A stretch of 64,000 nucleotides of DNA from Nocardioides panacisoli (GCF_019448235.1 NZ_CP080409.1:62001-126000), one strand, 5' to 3'. Shown: positions 1 to 9,644, numbered from the stretch's first letter. Numbers and translations: made by a program. Notes: a model not told the origin generated them from the sequence alone.

Positions 1-40
1 GTTCGCTGTAGGACGTTGTTGGACGCCTCGTCCGGGCGAG

Positions 41-62
41 TTTGTATCAAGAGTTCGTATCA
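41..62 (+). repeat. Left-end integrase-type repeats (putative attL)
   Basis: Two copies of a TTYGTATCA word lie here: TTTGTATCA at 41-49 and TTCGTATCA at 54-62. The second sits inside a 13-base word, AGAGTTCGTATCA (50-62), that recurs exactly at 21237-21249 next to the integrase gene. Matching repeats at both ends of a lower-GC, integrase-bearing segment suggest attachment-site or arm-type recombinase binding sites. The first 40 bases and bases 63-188 show nothing else recognisable. Confidence 0.5.
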
Positions 63-188
63 CCGGCGCTGAGCTGATCTGTCCCCGACGTGACGTAGAG
101 TCCCGGCAATGGCGAAACCCCGGCGATGTGGCCTGGGCCAGTGATCGTTCCGGGGTCTTCGAGGAAGAGGATACAGGAAGAGTCGGGT

Positions 189-881
189 GTGGCCAACGCA
201 GGTGGAGGCTCGGGCGACCCGGCGCCTGCCCGAGACTACGCGGCGCTGGCGCGTCTGCTCTCGGCTGAACGCCTCGGCTCGTACCTGCGGTGGAGCGGCG
301 GCGACGTACCGGCCGCGTTCGCGCTGTACGAGTGGAACATGGCGGCCTCTGCCGCCGTCATGCATACGACAGGAATGGTTGAGGTCGTCGTACGCAACGC
401 CATGGACCGCGCGCTCGTCGAAATGGGCGACGCGAGAGGTTGGCCGTCGTGGTTCGACCGCGCTCCACTCGACCAGCGAGGGCGCATCGACATCCACAGG
501 GCGCGCGATCGCGCGACTCGCTTCGGCAGCCAGCCCGAGATTCACGGCAAGGTGGTTGCCGAGCTGAGCCTCGGCTTCTGGCGCTACCTCACGGCATCCC
601 GATACCTCACGGCGCTCTGGACGCCGGCGCTGTATCGCGCGTTCCCTGCGGGGCCGGCCGACAAGCTGCAACAGCAGCGGGAGGTCGATCGGCACCTGAA
701 GAACCTCCTGTTGGTTCGGAACCGCGCCGCCCATCACGAACCGATCCACCGGAGGAACCTCACGAAGGATCTTGAGGCCTCTATCGAGGTCGCGTCGTGG
801 GTGGCTCCTGAGGCGGGGGAATGGGTTGGGGACCTGTCGACCATCGCCCGCGTCGTTTCGAGCCGACCCAATCGCAACTAG
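189..881 (+). CDS. Abi_2/AbiD-like HEPN-type protein (probable abortive infection)
   Basis: This is a predicted 230-residue protein of the Abi-like (Abi_2, HEPN-superfamily) type. A characteristic GFWRYL...LTALW segment lies around residues 121-137, and a basic R-N-R-x-x-H-H-E-P motif near residues 178-186 fits the HEPN R-x4-6-H RNase active site. Family members are linked to abortive infection, probably by cleaving RNA, but activity here is inferred. The GTG at 189 is chosen because an AGGAAGAG-like ribosome site precedes it. An in-frame ATG at 126 would add 21 residues of poor quality. The next gene begins within or just after its 3' end, so the two may be co-transcribed. Confidence 0.7.
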   Translation: MANAGGGSGDPAPARDYAALARLLSAERLGSYLRWSGGDVPAAFALYEWNMAASAAVMHTTGMVEVVVRNAMDRALVEMGDARGWPSWFDRAPLDQRGRIDIHRARDRATRFGSQPEIHGKVVAELSLGFWRYLTASRYLTALWTPALYRAFPAGPADKLQQQREVDRHLKNLLLVRNRAAHHEPIHRRNLTKDLEASIEVASWVAPEAGEWVGDLSTIARVVSSRPNRN

Positions 882-3800
882 GGCGCGGGATCGAGCGGAA
901 GCTTGCTCCGCCAAAGGCCGGCAAAGAGTCTGGCCTCCTCGATAGCGTGCTGGTCGTGGATGACGCGGCCGCTGACCAGGACGTCAACAAGCGCGTCTTG
1001 ATGGCGGTCATCCACATCATCGAGGCCTGGATGGAGCGCGATCGCGGAGCATTGGCGCGTATCAACGGGGGCGCGTCCAGGCCAGATTCGGTGCTGGGGG
1101 AGAAGAGCAAACGCGCCTACTCCGTGCTCAAGCAGTACCTACCGTCACATGCACACGCGAACCTTGTGGCAGGGATAGCAGGGATCGCTCCCCGTGCCAC
1201 AGCAGGCGTCGGCGAGACGGCGCGCCGTTGGGCTCGACCGGAAGATCGGGTACGGGTGGCGCGTGCGCTGCTGGCGTCGGCCGCAAGGGCGCAGAGCGCG
1301 GCCGAGGAACGCGAGGAACGGGCACGGATAGCGGCCGAGCTCGAGGCAGCGCGGCTGGCTGCCGAGGCCGAGCGGCTGGCGGCTGAAGAGGCGCGCCGCG
1401 CGGCTGAGGCCGAGTCGGAAGCCCGACGGCGAGCCGAACGGGCTCGGGTGCTTGCTCGCTACCGCGGCGAAGCGGACGCTGAGCTGCGGCGAGACTTCCT
1501 CGGGGCTGATGCCTGGTTCGACTCGTGGGACACAGGAGGGCACGTCGCGCGGAGCGACTTCGAGGACTGGAAGGCCGCGTTCGTTCAGAACTGGGCTCGC
1601 GAAGTCCTCCACGATGACAAGTTCGACATCCAACAGGCCCGAGCCGTCTCGACAACTTCACACGATCTACGGCTCGTTGCCCGGGCAGGTAGTGGGAAGA
1701 CCCGCACCATTGTCACTCGGGCCTTGTTCCTCCAGCTGCACTGCCGGGTCGATCCCGGCGGGATCCTGTTGGTTGCCTTCAATCGCAAAGCAGTCGAGGA
1801 GATCAGCAAGCGCCTAGGGGAGGCGCTCCCGAAGGGTGCTCGCCTGCCGCACGTCGTCACCTTCCATGCGCTCGCGTACGCGCTGCTACGGCCAGAGGAG
1901 GAACTTGTCTTCGATGACTCCGAATCGCTCGCCCAGTCGAGGAAGGTCCAAGCCGTCGTGAACGACCTGATCGTCGAGCGGAAGGACGACGTGCGGCGGG
2001 CCATGCTCGGTCACTTCACCGACGACTGGAAGCGGATCCAGCAGCGCGGATTGCACATGAGTCGCGAGGAGTTCTTCGCCAGCCGGGCCGAGGTAACGCG
2101 AGTGACGCTCGGTGGCGAGTACGTGAAGTCATTCGGCGAGAGACTGATTGCGAACACGTTGTTCGAGCACGGTGTCGAGTACAAATACGAGCGCAACTTC
2201 ACCCGGGGAGGCTTCAACTACCGACCCGACTTCACGGTGCTGGTCAACTGGAAGCCCCGCGTTGTCATCGAGTACTTCGGAATCACCGACGACCCCCAGT
2301 ACCAGCGCAACGCCGACACGAAGCGCGAGTTCTGGGCGCAGCAGAGCGACGTGGTGTTCCTCGAGTACGATCCGTCGCAGATCGTTTCGCTCGGCGAGGA
2401 GGGATTCCGCGATCAGGTGCTCGCGGCTCTGGACCATGCCGAGATCCCGCATCGCTCGCTTAGTGAGGACGAGATCTGGGAGCGGGTTCGCCAGAGAGCT
2501 ATCGACACCTTCAGCAAGACCTTGCGTGGGTTCGTCAATCGGGCCCGGCAGCACAACCTCAGCCCTGACGACATCCGGCAGCGCATGTATGCGCTACAAG
2601 ATCCCGGCGACGGGGTGGTTGCGTTCCTGGAGTTGGCAGGCGACGTGCTCGAGGAATACCTCAACCGAGCTCGGCGTGACGGCTTCGAGGACTTCAGTGG
2701 CGTCATGTGGCGGGCCGCCGCAGAGGTACGCCGAGGGCGCGCCACCTGGACCCGGGCAGGCGGGAAGGAGCACGGCGACCTTCGCGATCTTCGATTCATC
2801 CACGTCGACGAGTTCCAAGACTTCTCCGAGATGTTTATGGACTTCGTTCAGGCGATCCGCGTACAGGCACCTGGGTCCTCGCTCTGCTGCGTCGGTGATG
2901 ACTGGCAGGCCATCAATGGGTTCGCCGGAGCTGACCTGCGGTTCTTCGAGAACTTCGAGACTGACTTCCCGAAAGCGGTGACCCACCAACTGGTCACCAA
3001 CTACCGCTCCGGTGGTCGGATTGTGTCGGCGGGCAACGCGGTTATGGATGGCTTCGGCGAACCTGCCCGCTCGTTCCAATCGCGATCCGGCAGCATCCAC
3101 ATCGCCCGGCTGACCGACTTCGAGCCCTCGCCCACCGAGCGCCATGTCTTCCAGGGTGACGTCGGCACACCTGCACTCCTCCGCTTGATCAAGAGTGGCC
3201 TCAACGAGACGGAGGGCACCGTCGCAGTCCTGTTCAGACGAAATACCGTTCCCTGGTTCACCAACACTGGCCAAGGTGCCTTCGTGCGGAAGCTGGACGG
3301 CTACCTCACCCATCTCCGAGGGCACTTCTCGGAGGACGATGGCAAGCGGCTCGAGGTCACGACATCCCACAAGTACAAGGGGCGGGAGTCGGACTTCGTG
3401 ATCGTCGCCGACGCCGACAAGAAGTCATACCCGCTGATCCACCCGACGGTGGAGCTTTTCGAGGTCTTCGGTGACACCGTCGACAGCCTTACCGATGCTG
3501 ACCGCAGGCTGTTCTACGTCGCAACGACGCGCGCCGAGTCCTCGCTCTGCTACCTCGTCAGTTCCGAGGACCCCTCAAGCTTCCTCGGCGCGGTTATGGC
3601 CATGGCGCGGCCCGTGGACTGGCGAGCGTTGCCGATTGCCGTCAGTGACGCCGACGCCCAGGTCGAGGTGCGCGTCTACGACGGCTTCGAGGTACGTCAG
3701 CGGCTAAAGGACGAGTTCGGCTTCCAGTTCGATGAGTCGACGAAAGTCTGGTACGTCTTCCGTCCGGCGGATGGATTCGACTTCCGCCACATCCAACAAG

Positions 3801-3901
3801 TCCTGTCGTTCGTTGGGCCACGTCTGATCGAGGTCCGCGACGAGACCCAGCGTGTGATCCATCGTGCCGGGGCTCGGCTCGAGCGCGGCCGCCCGATGTA
3901 G
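821..3901 (+). CDS. UvrD/helicase IV-like SF1 helicase with inserted nuclease-like domain
   Basis: This is a large SF1 DNA helicase (1026 residues from the ATG at 821). An alanine/arginine/glutamate-rich coiled-coil region (about residues 150-215) precedes a UvrD core. The core shows Walker A (GSGKT, about residue 290), motif II DEFQD (about 662), GDDWQAI, a TNYRS motif, HKYKGRESDFVIV (about 850) and a final YVATTRAES motif (about 900). Between motifs Ia and II, near residues 455-500, there is an RPDF...VVIEYFG segment like the PD-(D/E)XK-type insertion of helicase IV relatives. About 90 residues follow the helicase core. The first 40 residues look non-native, so GTG 947 or 956 may be the true start, which would remove the 61-base overlap with the HEPN gene. 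The context suggests defence, but no named system is assigned. Confidence 0.85.
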   Translation: MGWGPVDHRPRRFEPTQSQLGRGIERKLAPPKAGKESGLLDSVLVVDDAAADQDVNKRVLMAVIHIIEAWMERDRGALARINGGASRPDSVLGEKSKRAYSVLKQYLPSHAHANLVAGIAGIAPRATAGVGETARRWARPEDRVRVARALLASAARAQSAAEEREERARIAAELEAARLAAEAERLAAEEARRAAEAESEARRRAERARVLARYRGEADAELRRDFLGADAWFDSWDTGGHVARSDFEDWKAAFVQNWAREVLHDDKFDIQQARAVSTTSHDLRLVARAGSGKTRTIVTRALFLQLHCRVDPGGILLVAFNRKAVEEISKRLGEALPKGARLPHVVTFHALAYALLRPEEELVFDDSESLAQSRKVQAVVNDLIVERKDDVRRAMLGHFTDDWKRIQQRGLHMSREEFFASRAEVTRVTLGGEYVKSFGERLIANTLFEHGVEYKYERNFTRGGFNYRPDFTVLVNWKPRVVIEYFGITDDPQYQRNADTKREFWAQQSDVVFLEYDPSQIVSLGEEGFRDQVLAALDHAEIPHRSLSEDEIWERVRQRAIDTFSKTLRGFVNRARQHNLSPDDIRQRMYALQDPGDGVVAFLELAGDVLEEYLNRARRDGFEDFSGVMWRAAAEVRRGRATWTRAGGKEHGDLRDLRFIHVDEFQDFSEMFMDFVQAIRVQAPGSSLCCVGDDWQAINGFAGADLRFFENFETDFPKAVTHQLVTNYRSGGRIVSAGNAVMDGFGEPARSFQSRSGSIHIARLTDFEPSPTERHVFQGDVGTPALLRLIKSGLNETEGTVAVLFRRNTVPWFTNTGQGAFVRKLDGYLTHLRGHFSEDDGKRLEVTTSHKYKGRESDFVIVADADKKSYPLIHPTVELFEVFGDTVDSLTDADRRLFYVATTRAESSLCYLVSSEDPSSFLGAVMAMARPVDWRALPIAVSDADAQVEVRVYDGFEVRQRLKDEFGFQFDESTKVWYVFRPADGFDFRHIQQVLSFVGPRLIEVRDETQRVIHRAGARLERGRPM

Positions 3902-3933
3902 TGCGGCTTCGATCGCCTCGAAGACGTGCAGAA

Positions 3934-6900
3934 CTATTCGGAGTCGCTCGGCTCCTCGTCGCCTGGGTCGGCACTGGGCTCGAACGTCCACGACCGAGCC
4001 ACCTCGGCAGTCAAGACTCCGGTGAGGTGGACGGCGCCTTGGGGCTGAACCTTCAGGTGGTGGAGCGGATCGTGGATGATCCGGACCTCCGGGTTCCCCT
4101 GCCCCGCCTCGACATTGCCAACGAGTACCAGGAAATAGTCATCCGTCACGGCCATTGCGCGCTCGATCTGGCTGTTCTCCAGCTTCACTGTGTCGGGGAT
4201 CGGCCCTTGGTGGACCTTCAACTCGTAGTACCGCCCACGGTCGTCGACTGCGTCGGCGCCGACGTTTGGTTGGTGACGCACGTCGGTCAGGGCGAGGCCG
4301 TCGCTGTCAAGCACCATGCGGAGCAGATCCAGTCCGGCGCTCTCGCGCTCCTGAGCCGTGTAGTTTAGCGGACCTCTGCCGCCCGTCCTTGCCTGCTTGG
4401 GCTGGTCATACTTCGGTTCTGTCAGCTTCGACTTGCCGCCGGAAGAGGAACCGGTTGCCCCTGCGGCGTTCGCTGATTCGTCACCCCGGGGCCTGCCGAG
4501 GATGAGGTTCCCAGCCGTCCGGAGGACCAGCGCTTCCGTGTCCACGAGCGTGCGTGCCGGCTGTGGGGTTTGATGAGGCGCTGACGTGCCATTAACGGCC
4601 TTAGCGCCATTCCTCTGCTTCCGTGACGTCTTCCTAGGCCCTGCCTCGTTCGACGAGGGCAGGGAGATCAAGGCGGCCTGGCTCTTCTCCCGTCGGAGCT
4701 TCTCTTCGGCCGCACGCTCGGCTGCGGAAACGACAAGCTCGGCCTGTGCGCCTATTTCCGCGTCTGCCCATGCGACCACCCATGCTTGGTCGATCTCTCG
4801 AGGGCTAGAGCCGAAGAGCGATGCGAGTGCGTAGCCAGCGCAGCGTGGTCGATGAGCCGCCTCGGGGGATTCGACGAGGAGCGTGCCACGGCTGACGTCG
4901 AGCCACGAGGGGACCGGCACCTGATGGCCGGCGCTGTCGGGGATGGCCACATGGACTCGAAGCTCGGGGAGCACTGCGACTTGGAACTCGGCGAGTTCTT
5001 CCCACGTGACGCTGATGGTCTCCGCTGTCCGCGGTGCGCTGACCGTCAGATCTGTTTGGAGGTTGCGCACTGCTCGCCTGAAGGTCTCAGTGAGATCCAG
5101 GTCGTATGTCGCCGAACCCTCACCGAGCACACGCGCCTGAGTGCCGTCGATCGACGTGAGAGCGAGGGGCTCGATCAGAGGCTTGAGTTGCGTCAGCGGG
5201 CCACCCGGCTGCCAGATGGGCACCTTCGTCTTGAGCGCTTCCGCCAGCAGCGGATTCTCAACCGCGTAGACGGGGCGGTTGCTCATCCATCCGGTTCCAA
5301 CGTAGACCGGTTGACGGCGTAGGCGGCCAACGCTCTCGGCAGGTGTTCGGGCGAGAATCCGCAGCGCTTCGAGCATGATCTGCCGCTCGTCAGCGTCCAT
5401 GACCCGACGTCCTGCAAGCTTCTTGATCACGCGCTTCGCGTCGTCCGCGTCGGGTGGCTGGACTCCCAACGCTGCCCAGAGCGGCTCGGCACCGGCCACT
5501 GCGGGGACGAATGCCGCGAGGTCTCCGAATATCGGGGGACCCGACCGGGTTGCCGAGATTCGTCGCCAGCCGTGGCTTGTGATGATCAATCCGTGGCCGC
5601 GATCAAAGTCGGCCCGCACCCCGCTTGCCTGTCTGTTGCCGATAGTCCGCCGAGCGCCTGTGCCGCGGACCTCGGCCGCGAGCGCCTGATATAGCGGTGC
5701 TGCGAGGTCGGCCGCCTCTGTGACGGCCAGGGGGCGGTCGCCGGTCGTGTCGGGTGTCAACGACTGCCCCGAGAGGTGAGCTTCTCGAATCGCTATCAGC
5801 TGGGCGATCAGCGCCGCGACGGTCGGATTGCCCGCAACTCCGAGAGCGGCAAGCACGTCGCGAGACGCGGCATCGTCGTATGCATCTGCCAGATACTGAG
5901 CGGGATCAGAGCCGTGCAAGGCCTCGTTCGCCTGGGTCTTGAGGCGTAGCTCACCGGGGGCAGCTTGTCTTCCGCGACCGTTTCCAAGCCACGGGACAGA
6001 TGCCGCCTGGCTGATCCACCACGCGTCGACCTCGCCCTTGTCGATCCACCCGTTGTACGGCACGACGGCAGACACCTTCGCGTACGGCTCCAGACGGTCC
6101 CAGTTGCGCGCGAGACAGCCGAGCAGCGCGGTAGCCCTCTGGCGGCGCAGCGCACCGTTCCTTTCGGCTGCGATGCTCGCCAACACCTTGTCCAGGTCTG
6201 GTGCAGCGTGGTCATTGCGGGTGCACTGAGCTCCGACCTCGTCCATCTGCCTCTTCCGGCGGGCAGGCGAGCCCGGCGCATCCCGCAACAGGCCCCGCCC
6301 GTAGTAGACGAACTGCTTGTAGTGAAGGTCGTCGTCGGGGAACTCCTGCAAGCGAGGTACGTTCTCTGCGCCGAGCAGCCGGAACAGCTTTTGCGGGCCG
6401 AGTCCGGCTCGTCCTGCGGGGGTGCGCAGGTCCTTCAGGTAGCGGCGGTGGAGCCAGACCAAGTCGGGGGTCCGCTTAGCGGCGTTCGACCAGGTGCCCT
6501 TCTCCCGCTCGATTAAGTACGAGTCTGCGGGCCGGGCATGGATGCGCTTCGGCTTGCCGTCGGTACCGTACACAGTCGCTTCAAGGCGGATCGCACGGCC
6601 GATCCCCACGCCCAACCCCGGGCGCAGCGACTCGTCGACGGACTCCAGTGCCGCACGCAGCGCGTTGGCTTGATCGTCGCTGAGGGGGTCCGGCAGCTCG
6701 ATGCCCATCCGCCCCGCCGCGGCCAGCACACGTAGGGCGTCGTCGTTGGTGGCTGTCCGTCGCAGGGTGTCGTTGTTGAGCAGCCACTCGGCCACTCCCG
6801 GCCACCCAGGACGTGCCGTGTAGTCAGGATGCAGGTGGGCGCCGAACCCCAACGTTGACCAAAGTGGCGCGGCGTCCTCGGGAAGGAGCACGCCCAAGTC

Positions 6901-8520
6901 CGACGCATCCGCGGGGCTGACGCGTCGGCCGTCATCGAGGACGAGGCAACTTGAGTCGATGAGCTCCACCTCCAGATCCTCGTCTTCCTCCTCGTCACGC
7001 GTAGCTACTTCGACAACGGCGGCTGTCAGATCGGCGATGAACTCAACCGTTCGATCGTCGGCGTTCAGTAGCTGAACGGCGCTGGCCACGTCGACAACGA
7101 CCGGCGTCTCGGCCCCGAGGTTGTCGAGCTCGGCGATGACGTCACGCCACCTGCCGTCGTGCGACCGGTTCGCGACAACGACGACATCGGCCGCGCCAGC
7201 GAGTCCGCGGATGTCGTTGTCAGTCAGGATGTTGGTGAGGGCGGGTGTCTCGAAGGCGAGATCTCGCAACGGGTGGGCGCTGCCTTCGTCGCCAACGAGT
7301 CGGAGTCGTTCCGCCAACGCAAGACGAGCTCGAGTCATCAGAGACTCGCTGAAGGCGTCGTTGAGTTGCCCAGTCGCCATCGCGTTCGACGCGTACTCCT
7401 CGTCGAGCGGAACAGACGCCCAAGCGTTGCTCGCATCCAAGCGAAACTGGTCGAGAATCGCGTCCCGCCAGAGATCGGCCACGAGTTCTACCAGGTGAAG
7501 ATTCCATTGACTGTCGGCGAGGTCGCGGCGGTTGGCGAGTGGATCGAACTGTCCTGCAAAACGGAAGGGCAGGCCGACCGATCGCACCGGCAGGCCGACG
7601 TGGGCATGCCCCTCATCCCCGACGAACCTCGCGAACGCCACGGACACCGGCGTCGTGTCATGGTGCGACTTGCCGGCTCGGTGGCCCACCGGGCTCTTGG
7701 CGTTGCGCGTATAGAGCACCCAGGACCGGTCCTCCGCGGTGACCGTCATTCGGGTTGCCTCGCCGCCTTCAAAGTTCAGGGTCTCCGCGTCGGTGCGATC
7801 GATGGCGAGCCGAGCCACGGCTTGCCCGTCCGGATCGAGCAGGGTGACCTCTTGAAGGGTGCGAAGGAAGATCAAGCCCGCGTCTCCCCACGACTGGAGC
7901 CATCGCGCCACCTCGTCCTGGGTGGTGGCGCCATGCTGGAAGGGCACTACGAACACGGTCGTCGCAGACGCCGGCTTGTTGGGCCAACGGTCGTCGTGTT
8001 CCGCCGGCTTTAGGGTGCTCCGCCCGAGACGGATGTGGAAGTGCCCGTTGTGGCCCTCCAGGGTCTCCGAGAGCGACTGCAGAGTCTTGAGCCCGATGCC
8101 GAATCGCCCCAGCTTCTCGGCCTTGCTGGTCTTCTCGCTCAGCCAGGGGATCGTGAGGCCCCAGACGTCTGGCAGCGTGAAGTCGTTGCCGTTGTGGCCC
8201 AAAAGCAGTCTGTCGTTGTCGACCAGGAAGTAGGCACTGTCCGCGCCCTCGTCGTCTGCGTTCTGCAGCAGCTCAGCGAGCCCTTGGAGGCGGTCATCCG
8301 ACAGTTGGGCAGCGTTGCCCGATGCGCGCCCCAGAGCACCACGGATGCTGGGAGGGAGCTTCTGGAACTCGGCTGCCAGCGCAGTGAGGCTGGCCGACGC
8401 GGCCGCTGCGTCGACCGGCGCAGGCATGCGATCCCAAGGGGTGTCGGGATCATGGTGGACAACCTCGCGGGCAGCGTCAGCTGCCTCTGCCTCGCTGAAC
8501 CACCACGTGTCTTCGCCCAC
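3934..8520 (-). CDS. Sacsin/Hsp90-type ATPase with C-terminal DUF3883-like domain
   Basis: This is a 1528-residue protein. Near residue 85 it has LLQNADDEGAD, the N-box of sacsin-like GHKL ATPases, and near residue 143 GRFGIGLKTLQ, the lid/G-box. The middle ~1000 residues match nothing I recognise. A lysine/serine/glycine-rich linker leads to a C-terminal domain (about 1390-1500) with NVGADAVDD...YYELKVH, which fits DUF3883, a PD-(D/E)XK-type nuclease fold. An ATP-driven sensor fused to a nuclease-like end is typical of uncharacterised defence proteins; function is inferred. It starts at a GTG, 13 bases after the AlpA-like gene, so it is the last gene of a three-gene operon. It converges on the UvrD-like gene with a 32-base gap. 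Confidence 0.8.
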   Translation of the reverse strand: MGEDTWWFSEAEAADAAREVVHHDPDTPWDRMPAPVDAAAASASLTALAAEFQKLPPSIRGALGRASGNAAQLSDDRLQGLAELLQNADDEGADSAYFLVDNDRLLLGHNGNDFTLPDVWGLTIPWLSEKTSKAEKLGRFGIGLKTLQSLSETLEGHNGHFHIRLGRSTLKPAEHDDRWPNKPASATTVFVVPFQHGATTQDEVARWLQSWGDAGLIFLRTLQEVTLLDPDGQAVARLAIDRTDAETLNFEGGEATRMTVTAEDRSWVLYTRNAKSPVGHRAGKSHHDTTPVSVAFARFVGDEGHAHVGLPVRSVGLPFRFAGQFDPLANRRDLADSQWNLHLVELVADLWRDAILDQFRLDASNAWASVPLDEEYASNAMATGQLNDAFSESLMTRARLALAERLRLVGDEGSAHPLRDLAFETPALTNILTDNDIRGLAGAADVVVVANRSHDGRWRDVIAELDNLGAETPVVVDVASAVQLLNADDRTVEFIADLTAAVVEVATRDEEEDEDLEVELIDSSCLVLDDGRRVSPADASDLGVLLPEDAAPLWSTLGFGAHLHPDYTARPGWPGVAEWLLNNDTLRRTATNDDALRVLAAAGRMGIELPDPLSDDQANALRAALESVDESLRPGLGVGIGRAIRLEATVYGTDGKPKRIHARPADSYLIEREKGTWSNAAKRTPDLVWLHRRYLKDLRTPAGRAGLGPQKLFRLLGAENVPRLQEFPDDDLHYKQFVYYGRGLLRDAPGSPARRKRQMDEVGAQCTRNDHAAPDLDKVLASIAAERNGALRRQRATALLGCLARNWDRLEPYAKVSAVVPYNGWIDKGEVDAWWISQAASVPWLGNGRGRQAAPGELRLKTQANEALHGSDPAQYLADAYDDAASRDVLAALGVAGNPTVAALIAQLIAIREAHLSGQSLTPDTTGDRPLAVTEAADLAAPLYQALAAEVRGTGARRTIGNRQASGVRADFDRGHGLIITSHGWRRISATRSGPPIFGDLAAFVPAVAGAEPLWAALGVQPPDADDAKRVIKKLAGRRVMDADERQIMLEALRILARTPAESVGRLRRQPVYVGTGWMSNRPVYAVENPLLAEALKTKVPIWQPGGPLTQLKPLIEPLALTSIDGTQARVLGEGSATYDLDLTETFRRAVRNLQTDLTVSAPRTAETISVTWEELAEFQVAVLPELRVHVAIPDSAGHQVPVPSWLDVSRGTLLVESPEAAHRPRCAGYALASLFGSSPREIDQAWVVAWADAEIGAQAELVVSAAERAAEEKLRREKSQAALISLPSSNEAGPRKTSRKQRNGAKAVNGTSAPHQTPQPARTLVDTEALVLRTAGNLILGRPRGDESANAAGATGSSSGGKSKLTEPKYDQPKQARTGGRGPLNYTAQERESAGLDLLRMVLDSDGLALTDVRHQPNVGADAVDDRGRYYELKVHQGPIPDTVKLENSQIERAMAVTDDYFLVLVGNVEAGQGNPEVRIIHDPLHHLKVQPQGAVHLTGVLTAEVARSWTFEPSADPGDEEPSDSE

Positions 8521-8533
8521 GTCGGCAATCTAC

Positions 8534-8857
8534 TCAGGCGGACCGACGCCGTCGCTTGGCTTGCGGCAGCATCTGGCTCAGGGAGGTTCCTTCGCTGTCC
8601 AGGCGAACGAGAGCTTCGAGAGCCGCATTGGCGAGTTCCATGCGCTTGTCCTCCCAGGACAGTAGGTGGTCAAGGCGCCACCGATCGGGGTGCGTCATCA
8701 CGGGCGGCGGGATGAGGTCGCGGTCCTTGAGGTTCTGGTAGCCTTTCGTCTTGCCCCACCCGTAGCGCGCCATCACGTCGCGCGCGTGGAGGAACACGTG
8801 CCGCGGATCGACGCCGGGGTCGAGGCTTCGAACATTTCGGTCATCAATGCGGCTCAT
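8534..8857 (-). CDS. AlpA/MerR-like small DNA-binding protein
   Basis: This is a 107-residue protein whose residues ~20-75 fit a winged-helix, excisionase-like fold: ARDVMARYGWGKTKGYQNL followed by RDLIPPP and DRWRLDHLLSWEDKR. Such proteins act as recombination directionality factors or transcription regulators in integrative elements. The C-terminus is basic (KRRRR). Its start overlaps the end of the upstream zinc-ribbon gene by 14 bases and its stop is 13 bases before the large ATPase, so it is probably co-expressed with both. Its place inside the defence operon, far from the integrase, argues for a regulatory role as well as or instead of excision. Confidence 0.65.
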   Translation of the reverse strand: MSRIDDRNVRSLDPGVDPRHVFLHARDVMARYGWGKTKGYQNLKDRDLIPPPVMTHPDRWRLDHLLSWEDKRMELANAALEALVRLDSEGTSLSQMLPQAKRRRRSA

Positions 8858-9440
8858 GATCCACCTCGAGCGGGTCCTGTGGCTCTTGATCCGGGTCGCC
8901 CTGGTTGTAACTCGGCGTGGTGGGCACCGGGCCGACCGGGGTGGCGCCAGTGATGACGTCGACCCCGCTTCGCAGTTCGAGGATGGCCTGATAGCAGACA
9001 GCCCATCCGGGATCCTCTGTCGGGTACTTCAACTCGCGGATGAGGTCGCTCAGATGGCCGAGTACGGCGGCACAGAGCGTCGGGTCGGCGACGACAACCT
9101 CAACGCAGTACGACGGGTTGGCTCTACAGAACTTTCGCAGGACGTCCTTGGATGTGTACGTCGTCCGGCGGTCGCGCTGCGCCTTGCCGGCAAGCTCACG
9201 TTCTAGCTCGAAAGACAGGACGGGAGCCGCGTGGTGTGGCGATGGAGCTGACAGGTCGTCGGCGGACTTGGCCGAGGCCCGTTCGCGCTCGATCCAAGGG
9301 TCGACGTCGTGCCGCTCCTCGTAGGCGGCCTGCTTGCACGAGTCGCTGCAGTAGGTACGTGGTCGGCCGCGCTTGCGCTGCTTGAGGGGTGAGTCGCAGA
9401 CCGGGCATCGACGTGCCGCCTGTGTCGCTGGGTTGTCCAT
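8844..9440 (-). CDS. Zinc-ribbon protein of unknown function
   Basis: This is a predicted 198-residue protein with an N-terminal four-cysteine ribbon, CPVC...YCSDSC (residues ~12-33). An unrecognised region of about 100 residues and a proline/aspartate-rich acidic tail follow. The ATG at 9438-9440 is chosen because GGAAAGGA lies about eight bases upstream. A longer in-frame reading to 9557 would translate the repeat array at 9486-9559 and is less likely. It is the first gene of the minus-strand operon with the AlpA-like and Hsp90-type genes. Its role may be nucleic-acid binding or regulation, but this is inference only. Confidence 0.6.
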   Translation of the reverse strand: MDNPATQAARRCPVCDSPLKQRKRGRPRTYCSDSCKQAAYEERHDVDPWIERERASAKSADDLSAPSPHHAAPVLSFELERELAGKAQRDRRTTYTSKDVLRKFCRANPSYCVEVVVADPTLCAAVLGHLSDLIRELKYPTEDPGWAVCYQAILELRSGVDVITGATPVGPVPTTPSYNQGDPDQEPQDPLEVDHEPH

Positions 9441-9485
9441 GGCGAGTCCTTTCCGGTGGTCGATGGCAGCACCGAAGCCCGGGGC

Positions 9486-9559
9486 GCTCACCAGTTCGCT
9501 CACCAAACCGCTCACCAAGCGCACTTGGGCGGTCACGATTTGGTAACGGCCGCTCACCA
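9486..9559. repeat. 12-bp iteron-like GCTCACCA repeats upstream of the defence operon
   Basis: GCTCACCA occurs at 9486-9493, 9498-9505 and 9510-9517 with an exact 12-base period, and again at 9552-9559. Between them an inverted repeat CCAAG...CTTGG occupies 9516-9529. The array lies 46-119 bases upstream of the zinc-ribbon gene start. It could be an operator array for the AlpA-like or zinc-ribbon protein, or arm sites for the recombinase. No coding gene is supported in 9441-9644. Confidence 0.5.
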
Positions 9560-9644
9560 GTCGGCCTCCGGCGTTGATTCCGCCGGTCCGGTCCGCAGCG
9601 GTGGTTGTTGCGAGGCTCGCGGCGGTGCTAGAGATCGGCGGGGG

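Noticed and set aside
60..914. 284-codon minus-strand frame at the left end
   Set aside because: It is arginine/proline-rich and lacks motifs. The opposite strand encodes a HEPN/Abi-like protein with an active-site motif.
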